A program made the translations under genes and the position numbers. From Ophryocystis elektroscirrha (taxonomy: Eukaryota; Apicomplexa; Conoidasida; Neogregarinorida; Ophryocystidae), in contig JAQIFP010000039.1 of NCBI GenBank assembly GCA_030141585.1, positions 1 to 64,000 on the forward strand: a stretch of 64,000 bases of DNA. The letters run 5' to 3'. The number at the start of each line of letters is the position of its first letter. Position 1 is the first letter of the stretch. The notes under the pieces were generated by a model, which was not told the origin of the DNA, did no database searches, and saw nothing but the letters and a program-made list of their open reading frames with translations. Shown here one piece after another: positions 1-11,373 of the stretch.

Positions 1-2
1 CT

Positions 3-137
3 AAATTTGATTTGGCTCCCAAGTACCAAATAGTTTCTTATAAAGGAGATCGGCTGGTTTTATATGACCCAGAAAATCACCGTATTGGTGTCAAAGTATT
101 GCGCATCACAGAAAGAGAAACCATAAGCTCACAGTAA
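3..137 (+). CDS. 3' end of an unidentified protein (partial)
   Basis: From the left edge one frame is open for 44 codons and ends at TAA (135-137). The peptide is balanced in composition (for example SYKGDRLVLYDPENHRIGV) and unlike the surrounding AT-rich noise, so it is probably the last exon, or part of it, of a plus-strand gene that starts outside the window. I do not recognise a family. It could also be a chance open stretch, but the charged, low-N/K composition argues against that. Confidence 0.5.
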   Translation, partial: KFDLAPKYQIVSYKGDRLVLYDPENHRIGVKVLRITERETISSQ

Positions 138-1781
138 GGAACATTCAAAAATAATTGTTATAAGTCAAATGTCACAGAAAATGTAGATATCGCTCAAAAT
201 CACAATCACAAAATTGTTTGCTAGTTATAGTAAAATTTTATAATATCCAACTTCAATTTATCGAAATAATAATTATTAGCAATGTTACACTAAAATCAAT
301 AATGAAAAAAAAATAAGGAAATATATTTACCAACCTTGTTTTTTATTATATATAATATAGTCTAAATTAAATCGCTACCTTATTTAAATTTTACCTATTA
401 AAGAGCATTTATATGTCATGGTACCAAACTAGAAGTTTCTAGTAATAAGCTTTTACTCGCAAGCAGTTTAGTTTTTATTTATAAGGATTTGTTAGGTAAA
501 AACTATTAATTTTCTGTATATAACAAAAAGTACCTAATTCAGTAATACACAACTATTCATAGCTAAAATGCGGTCATATAATTTATAACAGTTTTTACAT
601 AGATTTGTATAATTATTTTTAATATTAAAAACCAATTTAATTACTTAGACGCGACTTATGTCAGTTTGTGTTCAAAAGACATTATACTTCAGTTGCTTTT
701 CTGATCGCGTCAAATAAACTTATGTTTGAAATTTACGTATGAACGAACTAAACTATTGACATTTTTTCAATAGGCTTTAATTTCAAACAATTTCAATTAG
801 TTTATGTAAGCAAAATATAATTAAGTCGCTTTCTCCTAATCAAATCGTATTTTTGATATTTATTATTTATATTATATTAAATAAACTCAAATCCATTGTT
901 TTTAATATCTTAATTTTTAAATTGTCAACAACATGGTTTTCATATGATTTGAATTTTTTGAAAAATGATTTCATATTTATCAATAATTTGTTTCTCTATA
1001 ATTGTCATTTTAATAAACATTATTCAAATTATGTTGCATGCTAGTAAATTCATGTTTTTATTCACCAGATTATTTCATATTTTTCAGAGCTACGATCATG
1101 ATGCACTATAATAATCTTCATTTTATAGTTTTGTATGCTTTCAATAAAATCATATTTTTGCAAGGAATACTTACGATTCTGTAAACAGACTTTCAATATA
1201 AAATGCTGTAAGGCTTAGTTGTGAGCCAATTCATAGCATGCAATGTTAGAATACAAACAGACATGTATATTATGATGATATGCTTCAATACCAGTAAAAG
1301 TCTCATTGTATTCGAGACAAACTATTAAAAAATTTAGTTTAAATATAAAAATAACACATAAAAAATAATTATAAAAAAATATATTATAAAGATAAAGTCA
1401 TAGACGAAAATTCTGCAAAGACAATATACAAAGCTTTCAAAAAAAGCTCTTTTAACAAAGAAAATATCAAATTTTCCATATGGGACAGATTTGTATATAT
1501 ATTGGGACTTTTTTATGTTAGACACATAAAAACTTTAATTATTTATATTTTTTTTTATGTGTATGTGATAATATCACACAATTTACAACGCTTTGTACGA
1601 AGTTTGTTGATAGTCGGTTTTAGTTCATAGTAATTTTAGATTAACAAACATTTTGATCCCCTTATTTTTTCTTTCTTCTTAATCTAGTGATTCAAAAAAT
1701 TGAAGTTTATATAAGTTTAGTAATTTAGCGAGTTTTTTTTAGCTTATTGACTTTATTGGTTTTATTATTCATCAAATATAC
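138..1781. other. Intergenic, no gene seen
   Basis: About 1.6 kb of AT-rich sequence with only short, low-complexity open frames on either strand. I see no exon with good splice flanks. The last 200 bases before 1782 should hold the promoter and 5' UTR of the next gene; T-rich runs lie just upstream of its ATG. Confidence 0.6.
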
Positions 1782-4700
1782 ATGAAAACGCCTGGCGTCA
1801 CAACTAGTAATAGCAATGAAAAAAACAGTATTTCTCCTTTACTTACTGCATTGGAGGACAACAAGGTTAAAACAGCAATAAAATCATCATCTTCTTCCTC
1901 TTCTAGTAGTTCTTCGCCATCTGCATTTGCTGCCGGACCGCCCCCTTCTGCCACGCCCAATACATCAGATAATATGCGGCAGAAAAGTGCACAAAGTTGG
2001 GGTTTATCACATTGCTTACGTAATAAAAGCTTAGCCGTTTATAATAATGCTTCAGCCAAAAAACAACTGTCTGTTGCATTACCTGTATCTTCAGTTGTAC
2101 TTTCTTCTGAAGATTCTAATGCTTATTCTAAACGAAATTGCAATAATTTACTATTGCAAAAATCAAATAATCAACGCATTTGGAGATCAGAAGAAAAAGC
2201 TGTTTGTACAAAAAGTTTTAAAAAGTCCGTTTGGGACACTGGAAATGTTGAGCAAAGAAAACGTTATACTGTTGAACAGTTACAGCGATTCCGTCAAATT
2301 CCTAATCCTCATAATAACAATGTTTCATCAGTTGGAAGGTACACAATTATAATTGTTAATACATAGCTATTTAGCATAATATAATTTACAAAATATAATT
2401 CATTTTTTAGTGGGGAAAAAGTATTTAGCAGCTATGAGGGACTTGTTTTGATGCCTAGAAAAGTTGAAGCAAAATCAGATATGGGTGTTTCACCTGACAA
2501 CTACAGGGAAAATAACCAAAATAATAGTTTGAAAAAACAACCTCAGGCGATATCAGAATCTTATGAAAGTACTCGAAAAAATGTCGAGCAGACTCAGTTC
2601 AATCAGTTGAGCAATAAGTTTGATATAGGGTAATTTTATAATAACAAACGTTTATTTGATATACAGGTCACAACATCCTAATAATATCAGCAATCTACGT
2701 AAGAATTTTATGTGTCACTCTATCTGTCTCTATATATATATATATATATATCATTTTTGTATAATATATACAGATTCCGTACTTAAAAAAATAATAATAA
2801 AACATTTTCTTTAGAATTTCGTCAAAATTTAAATGAATATGGATATTCAGTACGAAAATCGGTACAAGATAACGAATTAGATCTAATGCATCAAAAATCT
2901 AAACTTGCATATCAACGTAGTTTGTATGATGAACCAAGACGACACTACGGAATGGAAAGTTCAGATTATGTTAGCAAAAATGACATTAAAGCTAGCGATT
3001 TATGGGATGATCCATTAAATGGCCCTTATCAAAAGTAAGCCTTTTTGTCTATATCATGTTAATGACTTGTTTTTTTGGTAATTAATATAATTATGAATTG
3101 TCACATTTGTATCATGTATGAATATCGAATAACACTCCTAGATAGTTCAAGTATACTTGCCATGACTTAAATTTTTATGTAAGGGGTAACGTTGAAGGAA
3201 TTTTCAGCCTTGGTAGTATACGTGACTCAGAAAATAGTCGATTTGGTATTTCTTTTAAAGCAGAAATGGAAGATAAGTTGTGTTCAAAAACTAAAAGTAC
3301 AACACCACAAAGAGAAACTAATTACAAAGAATCTGATACTAAACAAGCGTTTGAAAAATCAGAAAAAATCCAAAAAGAAAGTCTAGAAACACACTTTGAT
3401 GCATTGTCTAATAAATTGAGTAAAGTAAACGAACAATATCTTGGAAAAGACCAATCAAATCTTTTTTTTGGAGACGATTTTGATGATAATGAAATTGACT
3501 CATCTCAAGAATCAACCTTTTTAAAACAAATATTTAAGCAGCCAATTTCCGAAAATTCTCACAGTCGTATATTTCCAAATCAGAAATTAACTGCTAAACA
3601 AGAACCTTCAAAAATGGTAGCAATTTTTACTTGTCAACTCATTATATAGATTCCCGCTTTTGAAAGTTTAAGTTCTGATCAGCAAAAAGTATTTGGTGCA
3701 AGACTATTAGCGTTAGCCGCTCAGCATGGTATTGACCTTAATGAAAATTATAATGCTTTACCTTTGGTTGATCCTGCCATAGTTCAAGTTGCAGACTCTA
3801 AATCTTCTTATAGCGGGACGTCAATCGAAGGTACAAATTTAAATATACATATATGTACACACAAACACTTTTTCTTATGCAATATGATTTCAATGATTCA
3901 CTGCAAATTCGTAGCTACGTAGATGATTTATTTGAGTATCGTATTAGATAACTGCTAATAAGATTATGATTTCATGTAATTTTTAGGTCAACGCCAAATG
4001 TATGTTCACCCACATCACGATATGGGTAAAACTCATATGTATCCTTTAAATATGCGAAGAGGATTTGAGAAAAGTAGTTTTCCTCAAATGCCCCCTCCTC
4101 AGGTAATACCTATGAATTTTAATAAATATGAAAAGGCTTATTTGCAATATAATAATGGAAGCGTTCAATATAATAATCAAAATCTTGCTATAGCTGCTCT
4201 ATTGCAGGCGTTTCAAAACTTGGAACAATCTAAAACAAGTGGCATACCTCCTCAACAACAGCAACAAGCACCGCCAGCGGCGCAACAACGTTATAATTTA
4301 GACCAGCAGATTCCAGATAGATATTATATGAAATGTAACCATTATGATCATTCAAGATCATCGCAGCAATCAATAATCAACGCTCTCCAAAAGCAAATGT
4401 ATACAGAGTGCTCTAATGACCAACAACAGCAATCTGGACCAAGTAAGTATAATTACCCTCTTAAATATTTGTATGATGCATCTTCTTATAATAAACAACA
4501 GCCTTCTTCTCATCCCTATATTAACACAAATAATCCAAGTACAAATAATGCATTACGTTATCAAAATATACAAAAATTACTTTTACAACTATCCTCTAAT
4601 AATAATGCGCATAATATATTGACACCAGAGCATTTATATCGATTAAAAGCCCAACATCAACATCAACAAAACCCTAGTAATAGTTCACCTTATATGAAAC

Positions 4701-5783
4701 ACTATAATGAAAATCCTGCTGCATCTCCTCAAGGAGTACCATATCAGCAACAGCGTTACCAATCTAATGCATTACAATTACTTTTAAAGCAATTAGATAT
4801 TCGATTGAAATCTAATAATAAGATAAATCCATCCCAAAAAATAATAAATACTGATATATTACTGCAAATAGCTAATTTACCTCCTGCACAACAAAAAGCT
4901 GCCGCGCAACAGTTATTATTGTATTATCAGCAGCTGTCCAATCCGCAAGCAAGCCCAGCATACCAAACAAATAATTCTTATAATAATACATCTCGAAGAT
5001 TGACAGCAGAATCTTCCATGCCACCACCCTCAGCAAATCAAATTAATTATTCTAGTATGCGTTCATCTCAACAACAGCAACAACAAACACCATGCAGCCA
5101 AAATACGTTTAATTTATACCATCCAGATAATATTTATGCAAAAAACTATTCTAATGTCAAAGGTTGGAATATGGACCCCAACCATCAACAGCAACCAATT
5201 TTACATAACAACCGGTTTGAATATTTAAAATATTCTGGGAACAATCAGAAGGCAGTGCTTGGAAAAAGTTACCTAGAGCAAGCTGACGTAAAAGATACAA
5301 AATCTTCTTGTGTTTTTGATGCAAACGCCGGTATTTTTTTGCCTGGTATGCAGTATACTGGCACCACAACATCTTCAGGAGCAACCTCTTATTCAAATGC
5401 GCCTAAAAATCTTAACAATGATTTTTCTTATAATAATAATAATATTATAAAGAACTGGGGTCCATTTCCTTCTTCTAACGTCAAAGATCCTCATCAAACA
5501 ACTACAGCGTCGGGTAAATAAAATGATAATTTTAATTTATATGTACACTATTGAATCTTGTCAAATTAATATCATATATTGACTTTGTATTATTCATTTC
5601 TCAGTTTATTGATTGCGTGTTTGTAGTATGAAATCACATACATTTACGAATACTTACCGAATAATTTATATGATATGTTAAATTGGGATAACTTATAATT
5701 GGTGTGCCGCAGATACAGTAGGAGACAACCAATTAAAAGAATCAAGCGGGGAAAACATAGAAGTTAAACAAGAAACTTTGTAA
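1782..5783 (+). CDS. Q/N-rich disordered protein, possibly eIF4E-transporter (4E-T)-like
   Basis: Seven exons join in frame: 1782-2338, 2411 to about 2631, 2815-3034, 3184-3616, 3650-3830, 3987-5513 and 5713-5783, giving roughly 1,070 residues. The protein is disordered: a poly-Ser run near residue 40, then long Q/N/Y-rich stretches in exon 6. Near residue 170 it has RYTVEQLQRFRQIP, which resembles the YxxxxL eIF4E-binding motif and its flank in 4E-T (YTKEELLDIKELP in animals). A later SRFGISF recalls the SRFSRWF box of 4E-T, and an FFGDDFDD stretch could be a DDX6-type FDF motif. If correct, it would bind eIF4E in mRNP granules to repress translation. The usual hydrophobic residue after the Leu is Gln here, so this is a hypothesis. 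An AATAAA lies about 35 bases past the stop. Confidence 0.75.
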
Positions 5784-5919
5784 ATGATTTATTTTGAAAG
5801 AAAGAAAAAATTGTATTTAATAAAGTTGTTTAGAAACTTTGTTTTTTGGATAGAGTTCAGATACTCTGTATACCATGTTTTTAAACCAGGGTCTTAGATG
5901 AGTTTTTTTGGAGTTTTTT

Positions 5920-6174
5920 ATGTATAACGTTTCTTTAACCATGTATCTCAATTTTCTTTCAAACGTTAGCATAGATTACAGTAATTTTCCATGTAAAATA
6001 TATTTTAATAACAAAATTGTCGGTTATTATTTTCCTGTCGGATTCGATGAGGATTATTCGCCGAAAATTTCAAACCAGACGTTTGATACCTTTTCTAAAA
6101 CACAGAAGTTGTTTTTTAAATTTAGTATATTACAAGAAGTTTATATACATAATAGGAATTTATGCATAAGATAA
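5920..6174 (+). CDS. Small hypothetical protein, 84 aa
   Basis: An uninterrupted frame from ATG 5920 to TAA 6172-6174. The middle (for example FPVGFDEDYSPKISNQTF) has a protein-like mix of residues rather than the K/I/N/Y-only translation typical of noise here. It converges on DDX18, whose stop lies 28 bases beyond. I recognise no family. It may be a real short gene or an open stretch in a 3' UTR. Confidence 0.35.
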   Translation: MYNVSLTMYLNFLSNVSIDYSNFPCKIYFNNKIVGYYFPVGFDEDYSPKISNQTFDTFSKTQKLFFKFSILQEVYIHNRNLCIR

Positions 6175-6202
6175 TGATATATAGCATTTTACATGTACTT
6201 AT

Positions 6203-7962
6203 TTAATTTACATGTTTTTTCATCGTATTGTTTCTATTTGAAGAAACGGTTCGCAAATTTAACTCTATTTTTGGAGGGTTTGCAAATCCAAAGGATGCAG
6301 CGACGTGGTTTAGATCTAAATGGTGAACATTAAAAATATCTTTTAATCCATGAGAGATGTAGGCCTAAAATAACACCAATGAGTTATGTTTACAACTGCA
6401 ATAATATACAATACATGAGCAATATGTATCTTCATTTTCATTTTATGCGTGTAGTTATCTTAGTGGGTATATTAGTAAATACTTCCTATTTTGTATGTAT
6501 GTATTTTACATGTAAGTAACTACGATAAGCTTCTCTAGATCCTCTGTGAAGATGGTAATTTTTTTCAATCAATTTTTCAAGTTGATCTTTTATGCCAGAA
6601 AACCTTTTTATATCAAATGTGTATTCAGTTAGAGGTATATTTGCTTGTTTAAGAAACTGTAAAAATAGAATTTCTTCGGGCATTAGAAAAAGAAGACCTT
6701 GACCTTTGCCATTTGCTCCACGAGCTGTTCTTCCTACACGATGAATATATTCTTTGGGGTCATCTGGAGGATCATATTGAACAATCCAATCGACATTGGG
6801 AATATCTAATCCTCTAGCGGCAACATCTGTGCAAAGTAATATTCCAGACTGATGCATAAAATGTAAATAAATCAAAATTACCTCTTGCTGACAAAACTCG
6901 TAGTATGTACTCATTCGGGCGGCTTGTTTTTTTTTACCATGAATGCATAAATTAGGTAAATCAATGTAATTGAATAATTCATTATGAAACTTCACTGACA
7001 TACAGCTACTGAAAAATACCATAATTTTTTTCGTTCGATTTTTTCTAAGAAATGTAAACAATAATTGAAATCTGTCTTTTGCTGCACAGATTACATAACC
7101 TTGTTCTAATCCTTCAACAGTAGCCACTTCATTCTTAACTTCTACTAATACGGGAGAATTGAGGGATAAACGTGCTAAATCAGAAACTTTAGACGTCTGT
7201 GTAGCAGAAAATAACAAAGTTTGTCTTTTAGCTGGTAATAGCTTCAAAATTGCAGTCATATCTTCTTCAAAACCAATTTCTAATATACGATCAGCTTCAT
7301 CAATAATAAGCATCAGTAAATTTCTGTATATAAACCCAGCTGCTGTTTGCAAATGATCAAGTAACCGGCCTGGAGTAGCAATTAATAAATTAACTCCTTT
7401 TTGTAATTTTTGTGCTTCTTGCTTTCTATTAACACCTCCCATGATTAAGCCATGTGTTTGAGGTAAGAAAGCACTAAGCTCTACAGCAACATCATAGATT
7501 TGTAAAGCTAACTCTCTTGTTGGCGTGATAACCTTTGTACATGTATATATTCAAAATGCTTACAAGACAACCAGTGCCGTTTCTGGGCAAAAATTTTACT
7601 TTATACATAAGATCTAAAGCTGGTATCAAAAAACTTAATGTTTTTCCTGAGCCCGTTTTTGCTGAACCTAAAATATCTTTATTTTTAAGTATATATGGAA
7701 TTGATTTTGCTTGTATCGCTGTTAGTGTTTCCAGCTTCAAATTTTCAGTTATAGCATTTTTTATAGGGTCACATATCGGAAGATCAACAAATTTAAAATC
7801 ACTGAAGAAATTAGAAGAGGACTTTGAAGTAGAGCTGATTGAAGTTTCAATAAAACTGCTGTCCTTGTCATTAATTATTATAGATGAATTTTCTGTTTTC
7901 GTATCTCTAGTATCACTATGTTCATGTTCTTCCGAAATTTTTCTTTTTTTTGAAGACTTCAT
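6203..7962 (-). CDS. DDX18: ATP-dependent RNA helicase DDX18/Has1
   Basis: DEAD-box helicase needed for large ribosomal subunit assembly in the nucleolus. Four exons (7962-7564, 7532-6882, 6848-6510, 6364-6203) give about 516 aa, close to the roughly 500 aa usual for Has1. Motifs in order: the Q-motif region near residue 85, AKTGSGKT (motif I), PTRELA (Ia), ATPGR (Ib), DEAD (II), SAT (III), then the C-terminal RecA domain with [10 protein letters not shown] and HRVGRTAR (VI). The family-specific stretches EQGYV and [17 protein letters not shown] identify DDX18 rather than another DEAD protein. The last exon carries the Has1 tail ([10 protein letters not shown] then [10 protein letters not shown]). 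The first two introns are only 31 nt (7533-7563) and 33 nt (6849-6881). The second is in frame without a stop, so an unspliced reading would wrongly insert 11 residues. Confidence 0.95.
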
Positions 7963-8003
7963 TAAATACCAGGTATGAACATGTAATGTGCTTAAAGTTT
8001 ATG

Positions 8004-9488
8004 CTATACCGTTAACAAAGTTTTATTGGAAATTTGAAACAAAACTACATATTGAAATAAATATACAACAACTAAAAATCCTATATATGCTTTTTCTATA
8101 TGGATTCCATATTTATTAAATAAGTGATTTTGTTTTGTTCCTATAATATTAAGAATAATTGGAATTATTAATAGCCATATTAAACGAGATTTTCGATTAT
8201 TAGCTTTTTTGTATATATGTGTATACAATATTGTAAAACAAAGTAAGCAGTACGATACATGCATGACTTTTATATTTGAATTTATCGTCAAACCCTGAAA
8301 TTGATTATATAAACATAATTGAATATTTTGATTCATTAGAAAAGTTCTATGGTTTTTCAGGTATTTTAAGTACAGTATTTTTTCCTACGTTAATAATTTT
8401 AACTTACAAGTAATTCTACAGCTAGTCCGATGCTTAGTAGCCTTTTTGCTTTAAAAGGGCACAAGTTGACTAAAAGTCTGTGCAAACAACTTGAAGTTTA
8501 TAATCTTACAGAAACGAATATACATATAGAGACACTGTTATTATAGCAATGATTAATGAACCAATAGATATTGAAAGATAACTTCCGCAACTACGATTCA
8601 CAAGAGTTCTACAATATTTCCTTAATAATATCGCTGATGGAACGAATATGTAATTTACTTCATCAACCTATCCAAAAAAAGACACGTATTTACAATCGTG
8701 TAACTATAATTAATTTTTTTATCAAATTCAAATTTGAGCATTACAATGATATTAATATTCATATACATGGAAATTTGCATGTATACAATTTTTTATATAT
8801 ATGTAAATTTCTTTTGTTTTACATGACAATATATATGGAATTTAAAAATTTAATTGAAGTTATCTTACGGTTAATAATGATTTCTTCATTAAATTTCCAC
8901 CTATCAAATGTTTCCCTACAGAATGATTCGCCCAGCATGCGATAAAAAACAATACATGAATTGAAACTGATAATGGAGTTTCGTCTTTAACGTCCATGGC
9001 GTGCAAAAAAATGTAAGTTACGTAAATTGAAGCTATACAATCCACTGTGTGATCCAGAAATTCTCCAGCATAACTTGATGTTCTTGTTTTTCGAGCTTGT
9101 AAACCTAAGACAATTTTTTGAAATTAAATATTCACAAAGTTGCATGTAGTATCCCCGAAAAACAATTACCATCTAAGTTATCAAAAGTGGCATACAATAT
9201 CCATAATAAAATTGCCGTTAAATGATATTCATAAAACACCAATAAGACATAAGCTGCCGTAGCGAATATTAATCCTAATATAGTTATAGCAGTTGGAGGT
9301 ATGCATCGAGGAATAAACAGTGATATGATTAAATTGCATACCGGAAGAACACATGTTTGATAAAAAATAGATGTTTGAGAGCTTAAATACTCATACTTTT
9401 TTTTTTCTTTTTTAACGTCAATCAAGGTGCATACCTCCAATTCTTTATCGTTTTTGTTAATATAAATCAGGTTTTCAGGATCTTTCAT
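8004..9488 (-). CDS. CDP-choline/ethanolamine phosphotransferase (CEPT-like)
   Basis: Last step of the Kennedy pathway: transfers phosphocholine or phosphoethanolamine from the CDP-alcohol to diacylglycerol in the ER membrane. ATG at 9488. The CDP-alcohol phosphatidyltransferase motif DG-x2-AR-x8-G-x3-D-x3-D is complete across the first intron: exon 1 ends in DNLD plus one base of the Gly codon region, and exon 2 continues with QARKTRTSSYAGEFLDH. N-terminal CIPPTAITILGL is the typical entry to the first helix. Later exons near 8.7-8.5 kb, 8.45 kb and 8.3-8.0 kb encode further hydrophobic segments, giving about eight membrane helices overall. Substrate (choline versus ethanolamine) cannot be read from the sequence. 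The middle exons were spliced by eye and are less certain than the catalytic part. Confidence 0.88.
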
Positions 9489-10143
9489 TCAAACAGACGC
9501 CAGATATGAAAAAAACACTTGATGGGGGTTTATTTGTATAATTTTTAAATGGAAGAATTTAAGCTTTATTTCAAAATTGTTATGTAACTTTAATTCCTGT
9601 ATGTAATCTGATAGGTTATTGTACCATTTGAAAAAAAACTTTCATTAAGTCACTTAAAAAACTAAAAACTCTAATCTGCTTTGCAAAAAGTTGGAATACG
9701 CATTTTTGTGAATTAACGGTGTTGATTATCATTAAAACTAAATCCGTTAACTTTCGGTGAAAATTATAAATTCTGGTGTCTATTAATCAAATCATGCGGC
9801 TTGTTTTGTTACAATCCGTATAATGTCAAAACATTTTGGCAAATTCATGGATTTTTTTTTTTTACAGTAAAAAACGTTAATCAGAGTCACGGCTTGTATT
9901 TAAGTTTAAATTTTTATTCCCTGTGAATCCAACTTTTATCTCAGAGTTTTTAAAACTTAAACGGTGCTTCAACTCATCTAAACTATTATTCAAACAAAAA
10001 TATAAAATATTTTCCTTCAAAGATTATAAATTATTACGTCTGTAATAATTTTTCTATTTATTGAATACAATACATCACAACTTATTTTACTGGTAAGTAA
10101 TATCTTTTGAAATTATTATTTGCAACTATGCAAATATTTTTCA
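9489..10143. other. Intergenic, no gene seen
   Basis: About 650 bases of AT-rich sequence between two minus-strand genes. No exon-like stretch found. The part next to 9488 should contain the promoter of the phosphotransferase gene. Confidence 0.5.
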
Positions 10144-10398
10144 TTAACCCTTAAAATTTTTTATGCAGTCACATACTTTTGTGAAGACAATCAATTCCTG
10201 AAAGAACATATGCCCAAAAGCATTGTGAGTCATTATTGGTTTCCATAAGTAACCTGTCTTGAATAAACTTAGAAAAACCAAAAATAAATTTAACCTTGCA
10301 TAGTTTCTCTTTGAATTGTTTACAGCTGGATAATAAGGAAAGCTCTCAGATTCTCCAAATAGAAATTTTTCTTTATCTTTTTTAGAAGATTTCTTCAT
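10144..10398 (-). CDS. Small hypothetical protein
   Basis: ATG at 10398 opens with a strongly basic stretch (KKSSKKDKEKF), then GESESFPYYPAVNN. The unspliced frame runs 84 codons, but a good 37-nt intron begins at GTTAAATT after the NYAR codons. If it is removed, the product could end soon after as QVTYGNQ, or continue through a tiny exon to the same stop at 10144. No family recognised; the N-terminus is probably real, the C-terminus uncertain. Confidence 0.45.
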   Translation of the reverse strand: MKKSSKKDKEKFLFGESESFPYYPAVNNSKRNYARLNLFLVFLSLFKTGYLWKPIMTHNAFGHMFFQELIVFTKVCDCIKNFKG

Positions 10399-10603
10399 CT
10401 GCTTTTTTTCCCTTCCTTGAAAAAATTTATAAAGGTTTGTATACGGTGATAATAAAATCAGTAAAATGACAAAGTCTATTTATTGCAAACTATATATATA
10501 TATTAATATATTTACAAACATCCAGATGTATTTTTATAAATTTATAAATAAATATACGTATGCAAAATCTCTGATCTATGATGTTTACTTGTTGATTTGA
10601 ACG

Positions 10604-11020
10604 TTAAATTAAAGTTTTTAATTTACTTGTTAACGACTCATCTGAATTGTCATCCGTCCGAAATTTTTTTCTATTAGCAATAAAAAAAGCCGCTCTGTGT
10701 TTTTTGGGATTTGCACTTTTGACATCTCTCAAGCTGCTTAAGTTTTGAGGAGGTTTGAATTCATCCATTGGTGACTCTATTGTATTTTCATCATCCAGGG
10801 TTTCGTAAAATGTTTCTTCATTAACTATTTCATAGGAATGTTTTCCTTTAGGCTTGCTATTATCAACGAATTTGTTATCAAATGAATGGGTTTTATGGGC
10901 TTTGCACATATCACCAGTACATGGATTCATAAACGGCGTCATATATAACGCGTTATTTAATGGTGATCTACTCAAGCTTGGTGCGAACGCGCAATCATAA
11001 CCTATACATAAAAACTTGCT
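10604..11020 (-). CDS. Hypothetical protein, 3' exon(s); 5' end unresolved
   Basis: A minus-strand frame of about 130 codons ending near 10604, rich in charged and Pro residues (for example NPCTGDMCKAHKTHSF, then acidic ETLDDENTIESPMDEF). It has no ATG at its start. The frame opens right after a likely splice acceptor (TTATGTATAG) near 11003, so an upstream exon should exist between here and 11370. I could not place it confidently. No family recognised; it looks disordered. Confidence 0.5.
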   Translation of the reverse strand, partial: SKFLCIGYDCAFAPSLSRSPLNNALYMTPFMNPCTGDMCKAHKTHSFDNKFVDNSKPKGKHSYEIVNEETFYETLDDENTIESPMDEFKPPQNLSSLRDVKSANPKKHRAAFFIANRKKFRTDDNSDESLTSKLKTLI

Positions 11021-11373
11021 TTATATATGTATACCTATAATTAAAACTATATACAGCAGACTAAAACAATAAAGCATTTATATAAAAAAAAAAAGTTAAT
11101 TTTTTTGTTTTGGATTTAATTTGTGTGTAGGGGAATTCGAACTCATTTGATATTTTGAAAGTTTATACTAAATGTTCATATGCAAAAAATCTTATTGAAT
11201 ATTATTAGATGAATAATAGTATCTTCTTGATTAATAACTTCTTTCATGCATATTAGAAAAAAATATACCATAATAACCAAAATTATTAGCGCACATTTTT
11301 GTTTGATTTTCGCTTCCTCATTTTAATTATAAAAATTTTATTAATAGAAAATAATAATACCAAATAAAAATCT
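11021..11373. other. Probable first intron / 5' region of the preceding gene
   Basis: AT-rich stretch between the exon above and the stop of the TBC gene. On the minus strand there are two short ATG-led peptides (starting MRKRKSN and MSSNSPTHK), either of which could be a first exon, but neither splices cleanly to the next exon. Confidence 0.3.

Noticed and set aside
1772..1960. Minus-strand acidic frame opposite the first exon
   Set aside because: Antisense of the poly-Ser tract in the plus-strand gene.
6244..6326. Plus-strand second exon for the small 5920 gene
   Set aside because: It splices neatly in frame, but it is antisense to the conserved last exon of DDX18, which explains its protein-like look.
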